This document shows positions 19,899 to 29,844 of a stretch of 64,000 nt of DNA, one piece after another. The DNA comes from an uncultured Phocaeicola sp. (GTDB taxonomy: Bacteria > Bacteroidota > Bacteroidia > Bacteroidales > Bacteroidaceae), in NCBI GenBank assembly GCA_944319745.1, contig CALUET010000008.1, positions 62,001 to 126,000 of the forward strand, in the 5' to 3' direction. Positions within the stretch are counted from its first letter, which is position 1, and each line of letters begins with the position of its first letter. The notes below the pieces were generated by a model, which saw nothing but the letters and a program-made list of their open reading frames with translations, was not told the origin of the DNA and made no database searches. Made by a program: the position numbers and the translations under genes.

Positions 19899-20537
19899 AT
19901 GAATACAAAAGTCTTTCTCGGTTCGGCTTATCTGGCGCCGGTAGAATATTATACCAAGCTTTTGGCGTATGAAACGGTTTATGTGGAGCGTTTCGACTGT
20001 TATATGAAGCAAACTTACCGAAACCGTTGCACGATTGCCTCGGCCGACGGCATATTGTCGCTTACCGTTCCGGTGGAAAAAGGGAATGAGGCGAAGTGCC
20101 TGATGAAGGATGTCCGCATCTCCGACCATGGAAACTGGCGGCATGTGCATTGGAACGCCTTTACTGCTGCTTATCGCCACAGCCCGTTTTTTGATTATTA
20201 TGCCGATGAGTTTCATGGTTTCTTCAGTCGGAAATACGAATTTCTGTACGATTTCAATGAAGAACTCCGCCGCTGGATTTGTGAACAAATCGATTTCCGT
20301 CCGCACGTCGTGCCGTCTGACGACTTTCTCACGGCATCGTCCGATGCAGACGATTTCCGCGAGGTAATTCATCCGAAACGCGATTTCCGCGAGGCCGATC
20401 CCGCTTTTTGTCCGAAACCCTACTATCAGGTATTCCGTGAAAAGACAGGATTTCTGCCCAACCTGAGCATCATCGATTTATTATTCAACATGGGACCGGA
20501 AAGTTTATTGGTATTAAGGGACAGTAAGGCCGGCTGA
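19899..20537 (+). CDS. WbqC-like family protein
   Basis: 212 residues with the WbqC signature GSAYLAPVEYYTKLLAYETVYVERFDCYMK (shown here only by its ends: GSAYLAPVEYY and ERFDCY) at the N-terminus and SIIDLLFNMGPES near the C-terminus. Some relatives sit in O-antigen or glycan clusters, but the reaction is not established. It starts 2 bp after the previous gene, so it is the last gene of the dapB-lepB transcript. Confidence 0.85.
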   Translation: MNTKVFLGSAYLAPVEYYTKLLAYETVYVERFDCYMKQTYRNRCTIASADGILSLTVPVEKGNEAKCLMKDVRISDHGNWRHVHWNAFTAAYRHSPFFDYYADEFHGFFSRKYEFLYDFNEELRRWICEQIDFRPHVVPSDDFLTASSDADDFREVIHPKRDFREADPAFCPKPYYQVFREKTGFLPNLSIIDLLFNMGPESLLVLRDSKAG

Positions 20538-20582
20538 TTTCTAAAAAAATATAAGAGAGTGGCGGGGAAAGGAATAAAGTGC

Positions 20583-20590
20583 TACTTTTG
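20583..20590 (+). promoter_or_regulatory. -7 promoter box before the rhomboid genes
   Basis: TACTTTTG, an exact match 31 bp before the first rhomboid start. No -33 TTTG at the expected distance. Confidence 0.5.
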
Positions 20591-20621
20591 CATTTCGTAG
20601 AATAAATAAGAAAAATATCCA

Positions 20622-21296
20622 ATGAATAATCTACCAACGATTACAAAAAATTTACTGATCATCAACGTGCTTTGTTTTTTCGCCACGCTCGTCGCAAGGA
20701 AATACGGCATTGACCTTATGAATTTGTTCGGACTGCATTTCTTTTTGGCCTCCGACTTCAATCCTATCCAACTCCTTACATATATGTTTTTGCATGCCGG
20801 TTTCGGTCATATCTTCTTCAACATGTTTGCAGTTTGGATGTTCGGACGGGTGGTAGAACAAGTATGGGGTCCGAAACGTTTCCTGTTCTATTACTTGTTT
20901 TGCGGCGTTGGAGCGGGACTGATACAGGAACTTGTGTGGTATATTTATTACGTCGTTGAGCTGTCGCATTACGGAGTTGTCAGCACACCGGGGGGAACTA
21001 TTCTGATGGGAGACTTCTTGAATTTGTTAACCACTATCGGTGCATCGGGTGCCGTATATGCCATTTTGTTGGCATTCGGCATGTTGTTTCCCAACAGTCC
21101 CCTGTTTATTTTCCCTCTTCCGTTCCCGATAAAAGCCAAATGGATTGTGATGGGTTACGTCGTTTTAGAGCTGTTTTTGGGATTGAGAGGCAGCGACGGC
21201 ATTGCACATTTCGCCCACTTGGGAGGAATGTTGTTCGGTCTTTTGTTAATATTATACTGGAGAAAGAAAAATGGCGGGCAACGGCTTTATTACTGA
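20622..21296 (+). CDS. rhomboid family intramembrane serine protease (first copy)
   Basis: 224 residues, six hydrophobic helices. Catalytic Ser142 is in the GASGAVYA motif and His199 is in HFAHLGG. The oxyanion-side HAGFGHIFFNM motif is in helix 2. The natural substrates in Bacteroidota are unknown. It overlaps the second rhomboid gene by 26 bp. Confidence 0.93.
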   Translation: MNNLPTITKNLLIINVLCFFATLVARKYGIDLMNLFGLHFFLASDFNPIQLLTYMFLHAGFGHIFFNMFAVWMFGRVVEQVWGPKRFLFYYLFCGVGAGLIQELVWYIYYVVELSHYGVVSTPGGTILMGDFLNLLTTIGASGAVYAILLAFGMLFPNSPLFIFPLPFPIKAKWIVMGYVVLELFLGLRGSDGIAHFAHLGGMLFGLLLILYWRKKNGGQRLYY

Positions 21297-22164
21297 TTGG
21301 AAGGAAAAGTTCCGTAGGGGCGACATCGTTGTCCGTTTGCTTTACATCAATGTAGGAGTTTTTCTGGCACTTGCACTGATAAACATCGGGCTGATGTTGT
21401 TCAATCACGACGGAGCTTCCTGGATTCGGTACCTGGAGTTGCCGGCATGGCCCGAGGCGTTTATACGTCAACCCTGGAGCATTTTCACATACATGTTTAT
21501 GCATGTGGGGCTGTTTCACCTGTTGTTCAACATGCTTTGGCTTTATTGGTTCGGCCGTTTGTTCCTGAGTTTCTTCTCGGCAAAGCATTTGCGTGGCCTG
21601 TATTTATTGGGCGGTATCGTCGGCGGACTGCTTTATATGCTTGCCTACAACGTTTTCCCTTATTTCGAAGATAGGGTTTTCGGTGCTCGTCTGTTGGGCG
21701 CTTCGGCCTCGGTGCTGGCCATTGTTGTGGCAACGGGTGTGCGCGAACCCAACTATCCCGTGCAGTTTTTGTTCATAGGGACCGTGCGCTTAAAGTACGT
21801 GGCCCTCTTTATGGTTGTGTCCGATTTGCTTTTCATGACGTCGGATAATGCGGGCGGACACATCGCTCATCTGGGCGGTGCGCTGGCCGGATGGTGGTTC
21901 GCCGCCGGATTGTCGGCAGGGCATGACGTAACGAAATGGCTGAATTCCGCGTTGGACTTCCTTTGCGGGAAGAGAAAGCCGCTTCGCAGGAAGCCCAAAA
22001 TGACCGTTCACTATGGAGAGAAACAGCAGGATTACGATTTCAATGCGCGTAAAAAGCAACGGAACGACGAAATAGACCGCATACTGGATAAGCTGAGAAA
22101 GTCGGGATACGGCAGTCTGACCGAAGAAGAGAAGAAGGCCTTGTTCGACGCAAGTAAAAGATAA
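21271..22164 (+). CDS. rhomboid family intramembrane serine protease (second copy)
   Basis: 297 residues, six-helix rhomboid core with HVGLFHLLFNM, GASASVLA (Ser145; the usual Gly after Ser is Ala) and HIAHLGG (His200). A cytosolic tail (about residues 215-297) is rich in Lys/Arg and ends in a DUF6576-like helical motif (DRILDKLRKSGYGSLTEEE). The 26-bp overlap with the first rhomboid implies tight co-expression and perhaps a heteromeric or sequential function. Confidence 0.92.
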   Translation: MAGNGFITDWKEKFRRGDIVVRLLYINVGVFLALALINIGLMLFNHDGASWIRYLELPAWPEAFIRQPWSIFTYMFMHVGLFHLLFNMLWLYWFGRLFLSFFSAKHLRGLYLLGGIVGGLLYMLAYNVFPYFEDRVFGARLLGASASVLAIVVATGVREPNYPVQFLFIGTVRLKYVALFMVVSDLLFMTSDNAGGHIAHLGGALAGWWFAAGLSAGHDVTKWLNSALDFLCGKRKPLRRKPKMTVHYGEKQQDYDFNARKKQRNDEIDRILDKLRKSGYGSLTEEEKKALFDASKR

Positions 22165-22169
22165 TTGTC

Positions 22170-23255
22170 ATGAAGTGGTTGGGAAATGTGTTTTGCGGTC
22201 TGCTTTTTCTGCTGAATCTGTTGGCGGGAATCGGTTATCTTGTCAGCGCATACAGTTCCTATGTTTCCCCGGAAAACCATCCCTGGATGGCCGCTTTCGG
22301 CTTGGTGTTCCCCTTTTTCCTCTTGCTGAACCTCGTTTTTCTGTTTGTCTGGCTGTTTGTCAGGAAGCGTTTCGTGCTGTTCCCTTTGCTGATTCTTGCT
22401 GGGGGATGGAAGGCTCTTTTCCTGTATTGTCCCATGAACCGGGCGGAATCCCCTTCGGGAGAAACGCTAAAACTGCTTACTTATAATGTGGCCATGCTGA
22501 ACTTCGGGGACAAGGATGGGGAAGGAGCCCGAAGCAATGCTTCCGCCATTCTGAGTTATTTGAAAGAGAGCAACGCCGATATTGTTTGCCTGCAAGAGTT
22601 TGTTCCCACTCGTCTGTTGTCGGAAAAGAAGTTGAAAGAGGCGTTGCCCGAATATAAGTACAGGAAGTTTACCACCTTCCAAAGCGGGAACGGGGTGGCT
22701 TGCCTTTCGCGTTTTCCCATTCTCTCGGCGAAAACCATTTCATACAACAGCTTGTCAAACGGCAGCGTTCTCTATAAAATAAAATACGGCGGCGATACCC
22801 TGACGGTAATAAACAATCATTTGGAGTCGAACAAGCTCGACTCTTCCGACAAAGCTTTGTACAATAATATTCTGAAATCGCCTTCCGGAGAGAAGATGAA
22901 GACGGGAGGCCGGTATCTCATTCACAAATATACCTCGGCGGCAAGCCTTCGTGCGGCTCAGGCCGAGACCGTCTCCCGGGTGATACGACGTAATGAAACG
23001 CCGTATATGTTGGTATGTGGCGACTTAAACGATTCCCCCTTGTCGTACACTCATCGCGTTATCGGAGAAAATTTACAGGACGCTTACGAAAAAGCCGGGT
23101 TCGGGCCGGGCATTTCTTACCATCAAAACCGTTTTTATTTCCGCATCGACCATATCTTTGCCGGAAGTGCTTTCCGTGTTTTACAGTGTAAGACCGACCG
23201 TCGGTTGTATGCTTCCGATCATTATCCCGTGTGGTGCATATTGGAAAAACGATAA
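22170..23255 (+). CDS. endonuclease/exonuclease/phosphatase (EEP) family membrane protein
   Basis: 361 residues. Three hydrophobic helices occupy the first about 90 residues. The EEP domain follows, with LLTYNVAML, ADIVCLQEF (metal-binding Glu), NNHLESNK, CGDLNDSPLSYTH and the final SDHYPVW His. Members act on DNA, phosphoinositides or other phosphodiesters; the substrate here is not evident. It starts 5 bp after the second rhomboid. Confidence 0.88.
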   Translation: MKWLGNVFCGLLFLLNLLAGIGYLVSAYSSYVSPENHPWMAAFGLVFPFFLLLNLVFLFVWLFVRKRFVLFPLLILAGGWKALFLYCPMNRAESPSGETLKLLTYNVAMLNFGDKDGEGARSNASAILSYLKESNADIVCLQEFVPTRLLSEKKLKEALPEYKYRKFTTFQSGNGVACLSRFPILSAKTISYNSLSNGSVLYKIKYGGDTLTVINNHLESNKLDSSDKALYNNILKSPSGEKMKTGGRYLIHKYTSAASLRAAQAETVSRVIRRNETPYMLVCGDLNDSPLSYTHRVIGENLQDAYEKAGFGPGISYHQNRFYFRIDHIFAGSAFRVLQCKTDRRLYASDHYPVWCILEKR

Positions 23256-23257
23256 AT

Positions 23258-25366
23258 ATGAAGAAAAAGAACATGAAACCTTTGATTTTTGCATTAACCC
23301 TTACTTGTATGATGTGTGCATGTAACAACACAGAGAAGGCGGAAGATAATCCGTTTTTCTCGGAATTTCAGTCACCTTATCAGGCTCCTGATTTCAATCG
23401 GATAAAGATTTCTCATTACGAGCCCGCCTTCTTGCTGGGAATGAAGCAGCAGAGCGACGAGATTAAAGCCATTGTAGAGAACCCTTCAGAACCGACTTTT
23501 GAAAATACGATTGCGGATCTTGACCGCAGCGGTGAGGTCCTTTCACGGGTGAGCGGCGTTTTCTTTGCCCTGACAGAGGCCGATACCAACGACGAGCTGA
23601 TGGCGCTCGAGGAAAAAATTGCGCCGATGTTGTCCGAGCACAGCGATAATATCTATCTCAACGAGGGGCTGTTCCGCCGTGTGGCTGCCGTTCATGAGCA
23701 GGAAGCATCGGGTGCCCTGAAGCTTGATACCGAGCAACATGCGTTGCTGGACCGTTATTATAAACAGTTCGTGCGGGCGGGAGCTGCGCTGGACACCGCG
23801 AAGAAGGAACGCCTTCGTGCGATTAACAAGGAATTGTCCTCGTTGGCTATTACATACGGCAACCACATCCTTGCCGAAAACAACGCCTTCCGTCTGGTGA
23901 TAGATAAGGAAGAAGACCTTGCCGGACTGCCGGAATGGGTCGTTTCCGGTGCGGCGTCCGAAGCCGAAGCTGCCGGGATGAAAGGCAAATGGGTGTTTAC
24001 TTTGCGTGAAGCAAGCCGTTTGCCGTTCCTGCAATATGCGGAAAACCGGGACTTGCGCCGGCAGCTTTATGAGGCATATACCTCAATGGGCAATCATAAC
24101 GATGCGAACGACAACAAGGAAGTCCTGAAACAAATCCTGACGCTTCGCCTTGAAAAGGCCAATCTGTTGGGATTCGACACTTATGCCGCCTATATGCTCG
24201 ATGATAACATGGCCAAGACGCCGCAGAATGTAATGGCTTTCCTGAACAAACTGTGGGGATATTCCATCGAAAACGCCCGCAAGGAGGCCGCAGAACTTCA
24301 GGCCATGATGAAAGAAGACGGCCGTGAGGGAACGCTCGAAGCCTGGGACTGGTGGTATTATGCCGAGAAACTTCGTCAGAAGAAATACGCCCTTAACGAA
24401 GACGAGATTAAGCCTTATTTCAGCGAGGAGGACGTCCGTCAGGGATTGTTCTACGTTGTAAACAGGCTTTACGGCATAACTTTGACGCCGACCGATACGG
24501 TGCCCGTGTATAATGACGACGTGAAAACCTTTATCGTAAACGATCGTGACGGTTCGTTCCTCGGCCTGTTTTATGCCGACTATGCTCCGCGTGCCGGGAA
24601 ACGCAGCGGAGCCTGGATGAGCAACTTCCGCGAGGAGTGGGAGGGAGTACGGCCTTTGGTCTACAACGTGGCGAGCTTCACCAAACCGAGCGGCGACATG
24701 CCTTCGCTGCTCACCCTCGACGAGGCACGCACCATGTTCCATGAGTTTGGCCATGCCCTGCACGGCTTGCTCACGCAATGCCGCTACAAAGGCATCTCGG
24801 GAACGGCGGTGGCACAGGATTTCGTGGAGTTGCCTTCGCAAATCATGGAGAACTGGGCGATGGCTCCCGAGGTTCTGAAGGTGTACGCAAAGCATTATCA
24901 GACGCGTGAGGCGATACCCGATTCGCTGATTGCCCGCATCGAAAAACAGAGTTTGTTCAATCAGGGCTTCATGACGACGGAATTGTTGGCTGCATCCATT
25001 CTCGATATGGAACTGCACAGCCTGAAGTCGACGGACGGACTCGACGTGATGGCTTTCGAGAAACAAACGATGGACCGGTTGGGCCTGATACCGCAAATTG
25101 CTCCGCGTTACCGCGCCACCTATTTCAATCACATCGTCGGAGGCTATGCAGCGGGCTATTACAGTTACCTGTGGGCGGAACAGCTTGTGGCCGATGCCTT
25201 CGAAGTGTTCATGAAAAAAGGCCTGTTCGATGAGGCTACGGCTTCGTCTTTCCGCCGGAATATCCTCGAGAAAGGCGGATCGGAAGAACCAATGACACTG
25301 TATAAGGCCTTCAGGGGAGCAGAACCCGATGCCGAGGCTTTGTTGCGCAGCCGCGGATTGAAATAA
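23258..25366 (+). CDS. M3 family peptidyl-dipeptidase (Dcp-like) lipoprotein
   Basis: 702 residues from the ATG at 23258, 2 bp after the previous stop; the open frame to 23231 overlaps that gene and is ignored. A lipobox MCAC predicts an envelope lipoprotein. The zinc site is FHEFGHALHG with His495, followed by the distal ligand region of thimet/Dcp peptidases (TALVAQDFVELPSQIMENW-like segment). It removes dipeptides from peptide C-termini, consistent with peptide scavenging. Last gene of the rhomboid operon, before a strong terminator. Confidence 0.93.
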   Translation: MKKKNMKPLIFALTLTCMMCACNNTEKAEDNPFFSEFQSPYQAPDFNRIKISHYEPAFLLGMKQQSDEIKAIVENPSEPTFENTIADLDRSGEVLSRVSGVFFALTEADTNDELMALEEKIAPMLSEHSDNIYLNEGLFRRVAAVHEQEASGALKLDTEQHALLDRYYKQFVRAGAALDTAKKERLRAINKELSSLAITYGNHILAENNAFRLVIDKEEDLAGLPEWVVSGAASEAEAAGMKGKWVFTLREASRLPFLQYAENRDLRRQLYEAYTSMGNHNDANDNKEVLKQILTLRLEKANLLGFDTYAAYMLDDNMAKTPQNVMAFLNKLWGYSIENARKEAAELQAMMKEDGREGTLEAWDWWYYAEKLRQKKYALNEDEIKPYFSEEDVRQGLFYVVNRLYGITLTPTDTVPVYNDDVKTFIVNDRDGSFLGLFYADYAPRAGKRSGAWMSNFREEWEGVRPLVYNVASFTKPSGDMPSLLTLDEARTMFHEFGHALHGLLTQCRYKGISGTAVAQDFVELPSQIMENWAMAPEVLKVYAKHYQTREAIPDSLIARIEKQSLFNQGFMTTELLAASILDMELHSLKSTDGLDVMAFEKQTMDRLGLIPQIAPRYRATYFNHIVGGYAAGYYSYLWAEQLVADAFEVFMKKGLFDEATASSFRRNILEKGGSEEPMTLYKAFRGAEPDAEALLRSRGLK

Positions 25367-25390
25367 CAGCCGGTCGCGTTCTTTTGGGAA

Positions 25391-25433
25391 ACATCCCGAT
25401 ACCTTTTTTTCAGGGTATCGGGATGTTTTTTTT
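25391..25433 (+). terminator. terminator after the M3 peptidase gene
   Basis: 13-bp perfect stem (25391-25403 with 25414-25426) around a T-rich loop, followed by eight T. Confidence 0.9.
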
Positions 25434-25518
25434 ACAGCCTGCCCGCTTTGTGTATGCTTTTTATCGGCTAAATGCTAAATAATTAAGGTACATTTCCGCG
25501 TGTAAACGAAAAAAAAAC

Positions 25519-25526
25519 TATATTTG
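25519..25526 (+). promoter_or_regulatory. -7 promoter box of secDF
   Basis: TATATTTG, exact consensus, 58 bp before the secDF start. The -33 region is not a clear match. Confidence 0.55.
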
Positions 25527-25584
25527 CAACCTTGAATTGACATATATAAACTGAAAGAATAAATCATATAAAACGAAAAGTAAC

Positions 25585-28578
25585 ATGCAAAACAAAGGAT
25601 TTGTAAAAGTTTTTGCGGTATTGCTTACGCTGGTCTGCGTATTCTATCTTTCGTTTTCTTTCGTTACCCGTTACCACATGAACCGGGCGGCCGAAGATCC
25701 GAAGGGAGAGGCGCACTACCTTGATTCGATCCAGAATAAAAAGGTTTGGCTGGGAAGCTATACGCTGAAGCAGTGTCGTGAGATGGAAATCGGGTTGGGA
25801 CTTGACCTGAAGGGCGGTATGAATGTGATTTTGGAGGTTTCTGTGCCCGACGTGGTGAAGGCGTTGGCCGACAATAAACCCGATGAAGCATTCAATAAGG
25901 CCGTAAATGAAGCTGCAAAGCAGCAGGTGACAAGCCAGGAAGATTTCATCACGCTGTTTGTAAGAGAATATAAAAAGCTGGTGCCCGACGGCAAGTTGGC
26001 AGAATTGTTCGCCACCCAGCAGCTGAAAGACCGCGTTACCACGCGCAGTACCGATGCGGAAGTGATGTCGGTTTTGCGCGAGGAGGTGAAGGCAGCCGTA
26101 GAAAATTCATACAACGTGCTGCGTACGCGTATCGACCGTTTCGGCGTGGCACAGCCCAACATTCAGACTCTCGAAGGAAGAATGGGCCGTATCATGGTGG
26201 AACTGCCGGGTATCAAAGAGCCTGAACGCGTAAGAAAACTCTTGCAGGGATCGGCAAATCTGGAGTTTTGGGAGACGTATAGTGCACAGGATGTCGTGCC
26301 CATTTTGATGTCTGCCGACAGTCGTGCACGTGCCGTGTTGGCCGCTGCTGCGGAAAACACCGCAGCCGATTCGCTGAAAGCCGGCGAGCAAACCGCTGCC
26401 GTTTCGGCAAAAGACAGTCTGACGGCCGCATTGACCGGCGAGGACGTCGCAGCGACGACAAACGCCAACCTCGAGCAAATGAAAAAAGAACATCCTTTGT
26501 TGGCGGTTTTGCAGCCGAACGAGAGCGGAACCGGTGCGGTGGCCGGCTATGCCGACTACAAGGATACGGCCGAAGTAAACCGTATCTTGAGCATGAAGGA
26601 AGTGAAAGAAGTGTTGCCGCATGACCTGAAACTGATGTGGGGAGTGAAGGCTGCCGACTTCGACAACTCGGGACATTTGTTCGAACTCTACGCCATTAAA
26701 TCGACGGAACGTAACGGACGCGCACCTTTGGAGGGTGATGTGGTGACAGACGCCCGCGCCGAGTACGACCAATATAACAAGCCTTGTGTGGGAATGACGA
26801 TGAATACCGAGGGAGCGCGCCGTTGGGCTGCGCTGACCAAGCGCAACATCAACAAGGCCATTGCCATTGTTTTGGACGGTTACGTGTATAGTGCGCCCAA
26901 TGTAATTAATGAAATTACCGGAGGCGTCTCCAGCATTACGGGAAACTTTACGCCCGAACAGACAAAAGACTTGGCAAATGTGTTGAAAACGGGTAAGATG
27001 CCCGCACCCGCACGCATCGTTCAGGAAGACATCGTAGGCCCGTCTTTGGGACAGGCTTCCATCAATCAGGGAATCGTTTCCTTCATTGTTGCGCTGGTAG
27101 TACTGATGCTTTACATGTGTGTGATGTACGGATTTATTCCGGGAATGGTGGCAAACTGCGCACTTTTTGTCAACTTCTTCTTCACACTCGGCATATTGTC
27201 GTCCTTCCAGGCCGCGTTGACCATGTCGGGAATTGCCGGTATGGTGCTCTCCTTGGGCATGGCCGTCGATGCAAACGTGCTCATCTATGAGCGGACCAAA
27301 GAGGAGCTTCGCGCAGGAAAAGGCCCGAAGAAAGCACTTTCGGAAGGTTATGCGAACGCGTTCTCCGCAATCTTCGACTCAAATCTTACCTCTATTATTA
27401 CCGGTGTAATCCTGTTTAATTTCGGAACAGGGCCGATCCGCGGATTCGCCACTACCCTGATTATCGGTATCCTTTGCTCGTTCTTTACGGCAGTGTTCCT
27501 CACCCGTATCGTTTACGAACACTATATGAACAAAGACAAGTGGTTGAATCTTACGTTTACCACGCGCTTGAGCAAGAACCTCATGCGCGACGTTCACTAC
27601 GACTTTATCGGAAAGACCAGAGGAGTCTTCACCATCTGGGGAATCATTATTGCGGTTTGTATCGTATCTTTCTTTACGCGTGGTCTGGCACAGAGCATCG
27701 ACTTTACGGGAGGACGTAACTTTGTTGTGGTCTTCGAACAGGAAGTTCAGCCGGAAACCGTGCGCGAGTTGTTGCAACCCAAAGTAGGCGATGCCAACGT
27801 TCAGGCCATAGCTTTGGGTACGGACGGCAAGACGATTCGTGTGACGACCAACTATCGTATCGAAGAAGACTCGCCGACTATTGATGCAGAGATCGAGGAA
27901 TTCCTCTACAATGCCCTGAAAGAAGGAAACCTGTTGGGCGAAGGAACTACGCTGGAGATCTTCATCGACCGCGACAATCATACGGGCGGTTCCATCGTCA
28001 GCTCGCAGAAAGTGGGACCGAGCATCGCCGACGATATAAAAACTTCCGCCATCTGGTCGGTTGTTCTGGCCTTGATTGCCATCGGATTGTACATATTGCT
28101 TCGTTTCCGCAACATCGCCTATAGTGTGGGAGCTACCGTTGCTCTGACCATCGACACGATATTAATTATCGGAGCTTACTCGTTGTGTCACGGATGGATG
28201 CCGTTCTCTTTGGAGATTGACCAGACCTTTATCGGTGCCATCCTTACGGCCATCGGTTACTCCATCAACGACAAAGTGGTGATTTTCGACCGCGTTCGCG
28301 AGTTCTTCCACCTGTATGCCAAGAGAGATCACCTGAAGTTGTTCAACGATTCACTCAATACTACTTTGAGCCGAACCGTAAATACCTCGTTAAGTACCTT
28401 GATCGTCCTGCTCAGTATCTTCATTCTGGGTGGAGACAGCATACGTAGTTTTGCCTTCGCCATGATATTGGGTGTGGTCATTGGTACGCTTTCTTCTCTC
28501 TTTGTAGCTTCGCCTGTGGCTTATCTGGTGATGGGAAACAAGCTGCCCAAAAAGGGAGAACCTGTAAAGGAATCCTGA
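25585..28578 (+). CDS. secDF: fused protein translocase subunit SecDF
   Basis: 997-residue RND-type accessory of the Sec translocon that uses the proton gradient to pull exported proteins across the inner membrane. SecD half: GLDLKGGMNV near residue 72, a long periplasmic P1 domain, then helices with SLGMAVDANVLIYERTKEE. SecF half from about 660: FTRGLAQSIDFTGGRNF, a smaller periplasmic region, then IGYSINDKVVIFDRVRE. An Ala/Asp-rich low-complexity stretch (about 245-300) interrupts the first periplasmic domain. Monocistronic, between two terminators. Confidence 0.96.
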   Translation: MQNKGFVKVFAVLLTLVCVFYLSFSFVTRYHMNRAAEDPKGEAHYLDSIQNKKVWLGSYTLKQCREMEIGLGLDLKGGMNVILEVSVPDVVKALADNKPDEAFNKAVNEAAKQQVTSQEDFITLFVREYKKLVPDGKLAELFATQQLKDRVTTRSTDAEVMSVLREEVKAAVENSYNVLRTRIDRFGVAQPNIQTLEGRMGRIMVELPGIKEPERVRKLLQGSANLEFWETYSAQDVVPILMSADSRARAVLAAAAENTAADSLKAGEQTAAVSAKDSLTAALTGEDVAATTNANLEQMKKEHPLLAVLQPNESGTGAVAGYADYKDTAEVNRILSMKEVKEVLPHDLKLMWGVKAADFDNSGHLFELYAIKSTERNGRAPLEGDVVTDARAEYDQYNKPCVGMTMNTEGARRWAALTKRNINKAIAIVLDGYVYSAPNVINEITGGVSSITGNFTPEQTKDLANVLKTGKMPAPARIVQEDIVGPSLGQASINQGIVSFIVALVVLMLYMCVMYGFIPGMVANCALFVNFFFTLGILSSFQAALTMSGIAGMVLSLGMAVDANVLIYERTKEELRAGKGPKKALSEGYANAFSAIFDSNLTSIITGVILFNFGTGPIRGFATTLIIGILCSFFTAVFLTRIVYEHYMNKDKWLNLTFTTRLSKNLMRDVHYDFIGKTRGVFTIWGIIIAVCIVSFFTRGLAQSIDFTGGRNFVVVFEQEVQPETVRELLQPKVGDANVQAIALGTDGKTIRVTTNYRIEEDSPTIDAEIEEFLYNALKEGNLLGEGTTLEIFIDRDNHTGGSIVSSQKVGPSIADDIKTSAIWSVVLALIAIGLYILLRFRNIAYSVGATVALTIDTILIIGAYSLCHGWMPFSLEIDQTFIGAILTAIGYSINDKVVIFDRVREFFHLYAKRDHLKLFNDSLNTTLSRTVNTSLSTLIVLLSIFILGGDSIRSFAFAMILGVVIGTLSSLFVASPVAYLVMGNKLPKKGEPVKES

Positions 28579-28621
28579 TAAATTCATGATTTCATAGTAT
28601 TTTATTTTTAATAGGGCGGAG

Positions 28622-28658
28622 GCCGCCTCCCTTCGGGGAGAGCGGCTTCTGCTTTTTT
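28622..28658 (+). terminator. terminator after secDF
   Basis: 10-bp GC-rich stem with a single bulged A, closed by a UUCG tetraloop (28632-28635), then a seven-T run at 28652-28658. Confidence 0.8.
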
Positions 28659-28670
28659 TGTGCCCGCCGG

Positions 28671-28707
28671 AAAGAAAACCGCCCGGAGCGTTTGCACGTC
28701 CGGGCGG
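28671..28707 (-). terminator. terminator of the threonine dehydrogenase gene
   Basis: 9-bp stem (28679-28687 with 28699-28707). On the minus strand it is followed by TTTTCTTT. It serves the convergent gene that ends at 28742. Confidence 0.75.
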
Positions 28708-28741
28708 CGGTTTAAATGATCGTTGAATGCAAGATCCGGGA

Positions 28742-29695
28742 TTATTTCCCGAACCGTATCTTTAATTTCTCTATCATGTCCCGTGTCATTCCATCCAGGT
28801 CATACTCCGGTTTCCAGTTCCATTCTTCGCGTGCGCAGCTGTCGTCCAGCGAGTTCGGCCACGATTCGGCGATGCCTTGGCGCAGGCTGTCCACCTCATA
28901 CACCATCTTGAATTCGGGGATGTATTCCTGTATTTTGTGGTAAATGGTGTCGGGTTCGAAGCTCATCGACGCGATGTTGAACGAGTTACGATGCACAAGT
29001 TTTGTCGGATCGGCCTCCATGATTTCGATGGCGGCCCGCAGTGCGTCGGGCATATACATCATGTCCATGTACGTATCTTTGGCGATGGGGCATTTGAAAG
29101 TCTCGCCCTTTACGGCCGAATAATAGATGTCCACCGCGTAGTCGGTCGTGCCGCCTCCCGGAGGAGTTACGTAAGAAATCAGTCCCGGAAAACGAACCGA
29201 GCGCGTGTCCACGCCGAAGCGGTGGAAATAATAATCGCTCAGCAGTTCGCCCGTAACCTTGGTCACGCCGTACATCGTCTGCGGGCGTTGCAGGGTGTCC
29301 TGCGGTGTTTTGTCTTTGGGAGTGCCGGGGCCGAACGAACCGATGGAGCTGGGTGTGAACACCGCACAGTGCTTTTCGCGTGAAACTTCCAGAACGTTGC
29401 ATACGCCGCCCACCCCGATTTTCCATGCCAGTTGCGGCTTGCTTTCGGCAACGGCGGAGAGCAGTGCCGCAAGGTTGTAGATGGTGTCTATGTGATATGC
29501 GTCTACGGCTTCGGCTATTTGCTGGGCATTGGTGATGTCTACCACGGCCGACGGTCCCGATTCCTTCAGTTCACCTTTGGGTTCTGCGCCGGGAATGTAT
29601 CCGGCTACTACGTTTCCGTTGTAAATGCCTCGCAGTTTCATGGTCAGTTCCGAGCCGATTTGTCCGGTGGAGCCGATGATTAAAATATTTTTCAT
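28742..29695 (-). CDS. tdh: L-threonine 3-dehydrogenase, SDR (epimerase-like) type
   Basis: 317 residues from the ATG at 29695; the frame extends to 29740 but contains the promoter side. NAD-binding GSTGQIGSEL is at the N-terminus and the SDR catalytic pair is in YGVTKVTGEL. The PSSIGSFGPGTP segment is typical of the SDR-type threonine dehydrogenases. It makes 2-amino-3-ketobutyrate from threonine. The divergent neighbour kbl encodes the next enzyme, which supports this over a general sugar epimerase. Confidence 0.88.
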   Translation of the reverse strand: MKNILIIGSTGQIGSELTMKLRGIYNGNVVAGYIPGAEPKGELKESGPSAVVDITNAQQIAEAVDAYHIDTIYNLAALLSAVAESKPQLAWKIGVGGVCNVLEVSREKHCAVFTPSSIGSFGPGTPKDKTPQDTLQRPQTMYGVTKVTGELLSDYYFHRFGVDTRSVRFPGLISYVTPPGGGTTDYAVDIYYSAVKGETFKCPIAKDTYMDMMYMPDALRAAIEIMEADPTKLVHRNSFNIASMSFEPDTIYHKIQEYIPEFKMVYEVDSLRQGIAESWPNSLDDSCAREEWNWKPEYDLDGMTRDMIEKLKIRFGK

Positions 29696-29727
29696 TTCCG
29701 AATTTTTTTGGATTTTTATTTTCCCTG

Positions 29728-29735
29728 CAAAGATA
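29728..29735 (-). promoter_or_regulatory. -7 promoter box of tdh
   Basis: TATCTTTG on the minus strand, exact consensus, 32 bp before the tdh start. The divergent kbl side has only a one-mismatch box (CAACTTTG at 29810-29817). Confidence 0.5.
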
Positions 29736-29844
29736 AGCATTGCAGCTTTATCGGAACGTAAAAAAGTGTTATTTCATCGCACTTCATTCGTTGTTTCAAA
29801 AAAAAGTGGCAACTTTGTAAAACAACCGAAAAATTTATACCGCT

